The notes under the pieces: model-generated
Databases searched by the model: none
What the model was told of the DNA's origin: nothing
Seen by the model: the letters and a program-made list of their open reading frames with translations, nothing else
Translations under genes and position numbers: made by a program
Source: Ochotona curzoniae
Lineage: Eukaryota > Chordata > Mammalia > Lagomorpha > Ochotonidae
Length of the DNA stretch: 64,000 nt
Reading direction: 5' to 3'
NCBI RefSeq assembly: GCF_017591425.1
Contig: NW_024466599.1
Location: 24,900,001-24,964,000, forward strand
Shown here: piece after piece, positions 56,480-64,000 of the stretch
How positions within the stretch are numbered: position 1 is the first letter of the stretch
Layout of the letters: the number at the start of each line of letters is the position of its first letter

Positions 56480-57640
56480 TGTAAGAATTTCCACATCTTA
56501 TGTATTTGGAATTTGTAATATTTCTTGCATATGTAGTTAAGAGGTTTCATATGTTGAGGGAACTCACCACTAGCTCTTCAAATACAGCTTCTGAGATAAG
56601 AATTTCATATATTTTAGTTGCCTTCACTGCAATCCTTGTGCCTCCCATATGCATGTTTTTGTCCTATTAAGATGAGATTATTTTGATCATTTACTTTACT
56701 TCACTATTTTATACTTAGTTTTGTCTGCTCTGTATGCAACACTATCTGCTGATTGTTGATTTTCATGATTTTGTATTTAGCTTAGTAATTTCTGTTTATT
56801 TCTTTCCAATAGACAAATTTGCTGATGAAAATCTTCATCCTATTGTCTATGTTCTTGTACATATTAATTACAAATGTTGAGTCTTAAACTACAACTGGAT
56901 CATCCATGCTTTGTTAATACTGTTGGTTTTGCTTTTCATCTTGGTACCTTATTTTATATTACTGGCTTTCTTTTTTCTTTGTGATTGTTCTGGAAATTGT
57001 GCGTGAAACACTTAGAGCTATTCAATAATGTATGCTTATTTCATGTAGAATTGAGTCTATCTTTTCTGGGCTGACCAAAGAGGAAGCAGGCAATTTTGTT
57101 TAACCAAAGAATGAGTTGGTCTGAGGATGCAGTGCAGGTTGGGGTAAGATTTTTACCCCCTCTATTTTTAAGGTCCTTGGCTCAGAGAGCTCACCTGAGA
57201 ATTTTTGAGTGCTTCCTAAAGATGTCCTGAGTGCAACAAGAACACTCCGTCTCCTCTTCAATAAGACCCTCATGATAATTTTATTGATTCACAAATATCC
57301 TGTTGACTCCTCAGAGTCTTATTCAAACCACCTTAGGTATTCAAAATACCTCAGGTATTTCTCCTTTACATAAATTGTAAAGGAGAAAAACACATGGAGA
57401 AGTGGGCTCATTTCTCCGCAGCTCCCTTCTGTCCTGAATGTAGGCTGGCAGAGCTTGTCTGCCTGGGGTATTTCTGCTTTAACACTGTCAAGTTGCCAAA
57501 GCTCTGCTCGCCTCTCTGGATCTTAACACCTGCTTTCTGCCTGATGTTTCAGTTCCTCACCCAACACTATGATACAGCAGATTCCATTACGGAGTAACCT
57601 ATCTCAGAATGCTGAACTCCCCTTTCTGTGTCTTTCTGTC
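56480..57640. mobile_element. Probable ancient L1ME-type 3' UTR
   Basis: TATTGTCTATGTTCTTGTAC, AATTACAAATGTTGAGTC and the sequence up to CTTTTCTGGGCTGACC resemble a long L1ME-type 3' UTR, and the GC-richer part after 57100 is compatible with its continuation. Identity is low and strand is not assigned. It contains a perfect hairpin at 57358-57388. Confidence 0.35.
57358..57388. repeat. Perfect 13-bp hairpin
   Basis: TTTCTCCTTTACA, a 5-base loop TAAAT, then TGTAAAGGAGAAA. Just upstream, AGGTATT...AATACCT forms a smaller inverted repeat (57335-57351). Confidence 0.95.
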
Positions 57641-57801
57641 CTTCACACTGATGGTTTCTTGATGTTTACCTCAATAGCTCTGGCTAATTTGAGTAGATCT
57701 TAATATTTATTTTATCTGACTTTTTTTCATTGCTTTTAGTAGCAACTTGGATTTTCTATCTAGCTTGTTCAATCACAGTCTTGTTCTATAATATTTATAT
57801 T

Positions 57802-58108
57802 TAGTATTTATTTTTATTTTAGAGGTAGAGACACACACACACAGAGAACTCAGAGTGGGCTTTCATCATTTTTCCAAATGTCTGCATCAGTCAAGGTGGG
57901 TTTGTCTGCAAGCTGAAGACAGGAATTCAGTCCATATTTATCATGTGGGTGTCAGGGAACCAACCACTTGAACCATCATCTGCCACCTTTCAGGGTACAC
58001 AATATAGGGAAGCTGGAATCTGGAACAGAACCAGGGTTCAAACCCAGGCACTTTGATATGAGATCTGTGAATCTTAAACAGTAGGCCAGATATCCAACAG
58101 CAGGCCAA
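57802..58108 (-). mobile_element. Old C-SINE, antisense
   Basis: AGTATTTATTTTTATTTTAG, AGGTAGAGACACACACACACAG, TCATGTGGGTGTCAGGGAACC, GAACCATCATCTGCC, GGTTCAAACCCAGGCAC (B-box region) and the reversed head CCAACAGCAGGCC. An 18-T run follows at 58118-58135. Confidence 0.82.
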
Positions 58109-58162
58109 AAACTGCCCTTTTTTTTTTTTTTTTTTGGTAGCTCTTTTAATTGCCTTTATTCA

Positions 58163-58482
58163 GGGACAGGCATTGTGACCATGCAGGTAAAATGGCAGCC
58201 TGTGATTCCAACATCCCACATGGGGATTAAATCCCAGCTGCTCCATTTCCAATTTAATTCTGTGATAACAGTCTGGGAAAGCAATAGAACATGGTCAAAA
58301 TCCTTGGACCTTAGCACCTATTTAAGACACTGTATGAACATTTGTATCCAGACTTTGGGCTGGCTCAGTCCTGGACACTGCGGCCACACCCAGGGAGTTA
58401 ACCAGCAAAGTCTCTTTCTTTCTGTTTCTCACCATCACTCTGTAGCTCTAAATTTCAAATATGTAAATAAATATTTGTAAAA
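58163..58482 (+). mobile_element. Old C-SINE, sense
   Basis: CAGGGACAGGCATTGTGACC head, CAACATCCCACATGGGG, AAATCCCAGCTGCTCC, GTCTGGGAAAGCAATAG, CTGGCTCAGTCCTGGACACTGCGGCC, then AAATTTCAAATATGTAAATAAAT. Confidence 0.85.
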
Positions 58483-58498
58483 CTTTAACCGTCCCCTT

Positions 58499-58870
58499 AA
58501 TCCTGATGTTTCCTTTTTTTCCTTTTTAAAAGATTTACTACTTTATATTGGAAAGACAGAGTTACAGAGAAGGAGAAACAGGAGAGATTGTCCATCCACT
58601 GATTCACTCAAAAATGGCCAGAACAGCTGACATTGCAGGCGACCTTCTGGCCAGTCCAAAGCTGGGAGCAAGGAGCTTCTTCTGGATGTCCCACGTTGTT
58701 GGAAGGGCCCAAAGACTTGGATCAGGATCTGCTAATTTCCCGGGAAGTATGCAGGGATCTGGATAGGAAGTGGGGCAACAGAGACTTGAACTGGTGTCCA
58801 TATGGGATGCTAGCACCACAGGCTGAGGCTCAAGGTAATATGTCACTGAGTTGGCCCTATCCTGATGTTT
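58499..58870 (-). mobile_element. C-SINE with target-site duplication
   Basis: Full-length antisense copy at about 58512-58857 between AATCCTGATGTTT (58499-58511) and TATCCTGATGTTT (58858-58870). The reversed head is CACTGAGTTGGCCC. It inserted just after the previous SINE. Confidence 0.9.
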
Positions 58871-61371
58871 TTCTATACATATTAATTTTTGTCAGCACTG
58901 AAACACAATAAAAGTGAGAGCATCCTTTTTTTTTTCAATTTACAGATTTTAGAGGTTCAGATTTGCCTTTCATTTATGATAAGCAGCTGACATTAGGGTT
59001 AATAAAATCAGTTATACCTGACATCAAGTGTTAAAAGCAAACATTCATACATACATAATTAGCAACATATCCAAGCAACTGTACATTATCGAATATTTCT
59101 CAATTTGTTAATTAATATTAATTTGCTATAGCTTCAATCCTATCATAAACTATTTGGAACTCACTAGGGAATATATAACTGACAACTTCATCCTAAAGTC
59201 CAAATTCAAAGAAGAAAAAAATGCATATTTCATTGATTTACTTGTTTATTTATGGAGAAAATTGGCATGTTAATTCATTTAAAGATATGTAATTATTGTT
59301 TATGTATCTGTGTTAACACCAGAAATGACGTAAGACTGGTGGAAGGTATGGCCCTTGCCCTTGGGGCCTATCAATTTAGTGTATTAAATGCCAGATTAGT
59401 GCTGTCCAACCACACAATAGTGGAGATGGTTTTGACAGTGTTTGTCATGAAGAGAGCTTAAAGCAATCTGCAGGGATTTTTACATGCTAGAAATAAGAGA
59501 GAGTGCATTTCAAAAGTCAGTAATATATCTGGACAATTGAATCAAGCCTTAGTACTGTACCCACTGTAAAGAATATCACACAAAAAAAGATCATCTAAAC
59601 TCTATAGACTCGGAAATTAAAAAAAAAAAAAAGCCAGACTTTTAAAACATAACAAAATTGAAAGCTATCATCTAATTTAGGAATGAGAGCAAACTCTATG
59701 TTCTCTTTTTCTCTCATGAAGGAACATGATAGAAATCATATAAAGTGTATCATAAAGTGCACCAGTGCATATAGAATGTATCAGTCATTCTGACCAGTTT
59801 TTGGTTTCTCAACGTCCATTTCCATCTCAAATCCCACTATATAAGAAAAATATAAATCCAATGGTTGAAAAGAGTGATAATAAGAGAGCTTTTTAAAATT
59901 GACATTAAAATTATGTATTGGTTTGAATTTTTTACAGGCAAATTGCAAAAGAAAATAGAAAGACATTATTTTACAAGAGAAAGAATAACCTGGGCACATG
60001 AGCATATAACAAACTACAGAACAGCTTTCCTTGCGAGGGAGTCTTTGTCTTTAGGAAAAATGCATCAAATTAATGTTTTATTTAGTGAGACAAGAGGGAT
60101 TTATCATGAGTTTAAAGTCCAGCCCATGCAGAATGTCAAGGACTAACTTTGAGAAAAACACTAAAGAAGGAGATGGTATCGGAAATGCACACGACATGTT
60201 ACTTAGGTATCTGGAGAATTTTCATCTCTTAAACTGGAATTGGATTTTGTTTGTCCTCCCAGTTTTCAGCAATGCAGCTGAGTTTTTGGTTTAAAAAATA
60301 TACTCATATAGAAGAGCATAAATCACATGAAAGAAACAATAAAACCTGTTTATTCACATGTTAGCTACTAAAAAAATCATGGGTTACAAACGACTTATTC
60401 TTGGAAAGAGTATTCTGACCCAAATTGCAGCAGTCTGAACAAATCTGAAAAAGCTGTCAAAAATGGCTGTGAGTCCCAAAGATTCCATCTTCTGCATTAA
60501 AAATGAACGAAATGAGATAAAGGGGGAAAATCTGCAATTTAGATTTGTCATTCTTCTCTTATTCTCCTGCACTTGAGTATGAAGGGTTGGCAAAGTGAAG
60601 CACACTGGTCAGAGGTTCAAAGGGCGTTCACGGTTAAAATTTTAACATTTTAGAGTAACCTATATTGTGGACTGGATAGCTATGAAAATCTGTCATTTCC
60701 TGGTAGTCGTTTTCCTTTAGGCTACAAGACCATTTTTCGCCACAGTTAAAAGAAAGAATTGGTAGAAATTACATACTGCAGTTGAGAGGAGGATCAGAAA
60801 GAAAATTTCATGATCATTAATTTGGTAATGTTGATCAAAGTAAACCTGCAAATTTCACCTCTTTGCCTTGAAATTTATCAAAGCATGTCTAGCGCATTTA
60901 GAAGACAGCATACAATCTAGCTTCAAAAAGTATATCTCCATCAGATTCCACTAGTCCATATGCTCTTCTCTTGATAATCTTGAAAATTTCTGTTAGAAAA
61001 AAAAAAGGCAAAGAAACTTCCCGGGTATTTTTGAGCTTTGTAAAAGAGTGGTACAGCTGTGCCAAGGACAACTTTCCTAATGAGTAAGAGATCTTAACTG
61101 TGTATTTCAAGGGAGTATATGAAGCAAATACCTGAATCAGCAGGAGGGTTGAAAGGCGAGGTTCTGAGCAAACCAAAGCAGCTCTTGAATTAGCTGTGTG
61201 AGATGGAAAATTGTGTGTGTATGGGCGTGCTTTTAGAGGTGATAGAAATTCAGATTCCTAGGGCTCTAGCACCTGAACTGTGGTGGCCATTTCGAAAATA
61301 TTCCTGGGGCAATTGTTTGACCCACCAGCTAAAAAGCCAGGTTGGTGGAGGTGTGTGTTTTTCGCAGTGGT
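58871..61371. other. Repeat-poor AT-rich stretch
   Basis: About 2.5 kb without a named repeat. Frames of 69-93 codons (59252-59461, 59865-60146, 60898-61176 and others) lack motifs and splice logic. An A13-type run lies near 59619-59632. Confidence 0.4.
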
Positions 61372-61640
61372 TATCTTGTCCCTGAAAGGTGTACATCCCA
61401 TAGCAGCTTCTTTTGGATTGAAGCATGGCTCTGCTTGGTTTCCTGCTGAGGTATGCTCTGGGAGGCAGTTGTTGATATTGATGTAAGTGGGTTTCTGCCA
61501 TCTAAATGGGAGACTCAAAATGAGTTCCCAGCTCTGTGCTGGCATTGTCTGTTTCTGGTTTCTTTATTTGGGGAGTGAAATAGATGAAATCTCTCTGTCT
61601 CTCTCTCCTCATCTCTCTGCCTTTCAAGAAAAAGAGAAAA
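61372..61640 (+). mobile_element. Old C-SINE, sense
   Basis: GTACATCCCATAGCAGC, GGTTTCCTGCTGAGGTATGC, TCTGGGAGGCAGTTGTTGATA, CATCTAAATGGGAGACTC, GGGGAGTGAAATAGATG, TCTCTCTGTCTCTCTCTCC and GCCTTTCAAGAAAAAG. Older class with degenerate head. Confidence 0.78.
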
Positions 61641-61705
61641 ACAGAAGAAGCAAGTAAGGAAACAAGAAAATAAGGGAGGGAGAGAGGAAATAAATGAAAT
61701 AAGCA

Positions 61706-61985
61706 AAATTAGGATGCCCACATCCTATGGGTTTGAGGATTGGCTCCCACTAATGCACACGCTGGGAGGCAGTGGTTTGACTGAAGTAGCTGAGTTCCTG
61801 CCATTCAAATGTGATACGTGAGTGAAGTTCCCAGCTGTTCCACCTATGAAGGGACATTTGGAGAGTGACCAGTGAATGCCAATGCTTTCTCTCTCTTCCC
61901 TTACTTCTGCCCCGCGTCGTGTAGGTGTGTGTGTGTGTGTTCTCTCCTCCTTCACAAATAAATGAATAATAAATATTTTAAAATC
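61706..61985 (+). mobile_element. Old C-SINE, sense
   Basis: CCTATGGGTTTGAGGATTGGC, CACTAATGCACACGCTGGGAGGCAG, GAGTTCCTGCCATTCAAATG, GGGACATTTGGAGAGTGACC, a CT-rich tail with (TG)n at 61923-61940, ACAAATAAATGAATAATAAAT. Same old subfamily as its neighbour at 61372. Confidence 0.78.
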
Positions 61986-64000
61986 AAATTCAACCTGGCT
62001 TACTGAGACTAACTGGTCTCTGATTTACAATTCTCTTCCATAAGAAAATCAGCACAGGATAACATGGAATGTGTTCAGTTATAAATATATGAGCCACTGG
62101 AACCTGTGTCACAACATTTTCTGAGAGATAATCTTGCACCATTTATTGCAGAAATACTCATGGTTGGGGGGGGGGGTTTCCTTAGGTAAATATCATTTAA
62201 TGCGGTGTTAAAATGGAGCAGCATTGCTAACAAACTTTACTGTTTTTGTCAGCCTTTAAATATATCCACAGCTATTTCTTGTAATAAAAGTATACACTTA
62301 ACACATTCTTTTTCCAATTGGTAATGGAAATTCAAGCACTATCAATAATGATTCTTCAAGGAAAACAAAAGGAGTAATAAATGATAGAATTAAAAGCAGA
62401 ACTGCTTCATTTAGACATGTTTGCAGAGCCAACTCTTCAAAATTTGCCACAGAGTTGGGGGAAAATTTTTTTGATTAATTTTTCAACACAGGGAATTAAG
62501 AGTTTACTCCACATGTAAAACTACACTAAGAGACAAAGAAAGATGAAGAATGTAGTTTCGAAGAGGGCTACTATTCATTCGCTTCTGTATTTGAACTGTT
62601 TTAAACCAAAAAAGATTCTGAAACAATCCATCTGTTTCATGTAAAAAACTGTATACTGCTCTAGTAAATATGTGTAGATACTAGAGATACAGAAAGATAC
62701 AAGGATTTTCATAAACATGCCAAATAAAATTACTAGCAAATTCAAATTCTAAACAAACAGCTGAAAACAAACAAAATAACCCCCAGAAAATATGTATAAA
62801 TAAATCAAGATAAACTCCAGAATATGTATATATGCAGACAAGTTAGGAATGATCTATCCCTGCCATCATCTCAATTATCTTGCTTTTAAAATATATTTTT
62901 AGTCAGACCATATTAACTAAAATGCAGAGTTGAGTTTCAGACAATGATCCTTCAGTGTTTTCTATTTATAAATACATTGCCATTTTCCTAATGTTTATAT
63001 TCATTTTAACAGTGCCTGCAGAACTTATATAAAAGTAATGTTATAGCGTATATTTTATTTCATGTGAATAATAGCTCATTTGATATTTTAGAAGACTTGC
63101 TCTTGGCTCCACTTGCATAAATGTGCTGTTGTTGTTTTTATTTTTTTCAAGTACACCACTTCAGATTTCTAGGACCTCATTTGTTCCATGTTAAGAACAT
63201 TCCATAAGGTAACCTCTGCTGAATTGAAATTTCCATTCTCCTCAGATCTCAAGTGTCTCTCTTCCTTGCACTACCAGAGGGGTTCTAGTCTCACCAACTC
63301 ATCTAATTTATTTGAAGCAAACAAGGCTTTAGAACTGAATCACCTTTGTTCAAATCTCACCCATTTTGCATCCTTACCTTAATAGCAGCAGTAATGTTAG
63401 ACAAAATTTAGGAATTCAGCAAAGGTGGCACAGGATAATATACATTAATTCCCTGTTAGAAATCTTTGCACAGAATAAGAACTAACCATATCTTAGAAAG
63501 TTTACCCATTACTTTCACTACAACAATATTAAAATAAAACAAAAAAATCTGGATATTCTTCATAGAATTTTTAAAGTACAGTATAGCCTGAAATTCTCAT
63601 CAAAATAGTTTTAAAAGACTTTTGCTTGTTTTGGTTTCTTATCAATGCAGGATTTTATGTATACATGCTGGAATATTTAAAACTCAGCACAAAGAAAAAA
63701 GTCAATAAAAGCGTAACGATAATGACATTAGTCATCACATTACACTGGTAAGAAAATTAGGGCTGCAAAATTACCACAGCTGAACAAGAAACCATCAACT
63801 CTAGCCAAAAACAAAGGTGTATATTTACTTAGGGCTTATTTGGATTATAATGTGGGAGACAAAATGCAGGCAAGCCATAAAAATTGTTCCAAGATTTCAC
63901 AATATGACAGGTGTTTTTATCATTTAAACTACATAACAGATAAGTGATTAATATTCAAAATCTTAGAAAGAGCATCAGAAAATTAATAAGAGCAAAACAA
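61986..64000. other. No recognised feature
   Basis: AT-rich to the window end, with a G10 run at 62165-62174. A 64-codon frame at 63188-63382 has no motif. The stretch AAGAAAATTAGGGCTGCAAAATTACCACAGC near 63750 is faintly MIR-like but too weak to call. Confidence 0.4.

Overview
This is a stretch of mammalian nuclear DNA with no intact protein-coding gene that I can support. It is AT-rich and has no operons or bacterial features. It is crowded with one tRNA-derived SINE family whose body matches the lagomorph C-repeat (CSINE) family of rabbits, hares and pikas: an A-box-like head, a B-box-like GGTTCTAATCCC, the block GGATCCCATATGGGCGCC, a tail of CTCTCTGTATATCTGACTTTG, then an A-rich end. The youngest copies carry the 'TATATCTGACTTTGCAATAAAA' type of tail, which from memory I associate more with pika (Ochotona) than with rabbit. 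The order Lagomorpha is well supported; the genus is a guess. The window is best read as intergenic or deep intronic sequence.

Layout. From 0 to 20 kb there are scattered SINEs of mixed age and orientation, an ancient antisense L1 (about 3.0-3.6 kb), an ancient sense L1 3' end (12.6-13.2 kb), younger lagomorph L1 3' ends (9.3, 14.6 and 17.4 kb), and an unexplained GC-rich block (1.76-2.64 kb). From 20.9 to 30.8 kb lie eleven consecutive C-SINEs, all antisense, inserted among old L1 pieces. Several keep clear target-site duplications and one has lost its middle. From 31 to 36 kb there is a possible LTR, an L2 fragment, a short CpG-rich patch, a 5'-truncated HNRNPA1 processed pseudogene and a MIR. 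The pseudogene is split by a 5'-inverted L1 that seems to carry a 3'-transduced segment. From 36 to 47 kb there are more SINEs, two further LTR-like segments and an ancient L1 ORF2 fragment. From 47.2 to 51.2 kb is the longest interval without a recognisable repeat; an exon-like GC spike follows at 52.3 kb. From 53 to 62 kb come older SINEs and an L1ME-like tract with a perfect 13-bp hairpin. The last 2 kb is AT-rich and unrecognised.

No genes act together here. The content is a layered record of retrotransposition: L2 and MIR first, then old L1s, then old and young C-SINEs, lagomorph L1 and one L1-interrupted retropseudogene. Repeat boundaries were read by eye. They are good to a few bases where a target-site duplication is stated and to about 10-40 bases elsewhere.
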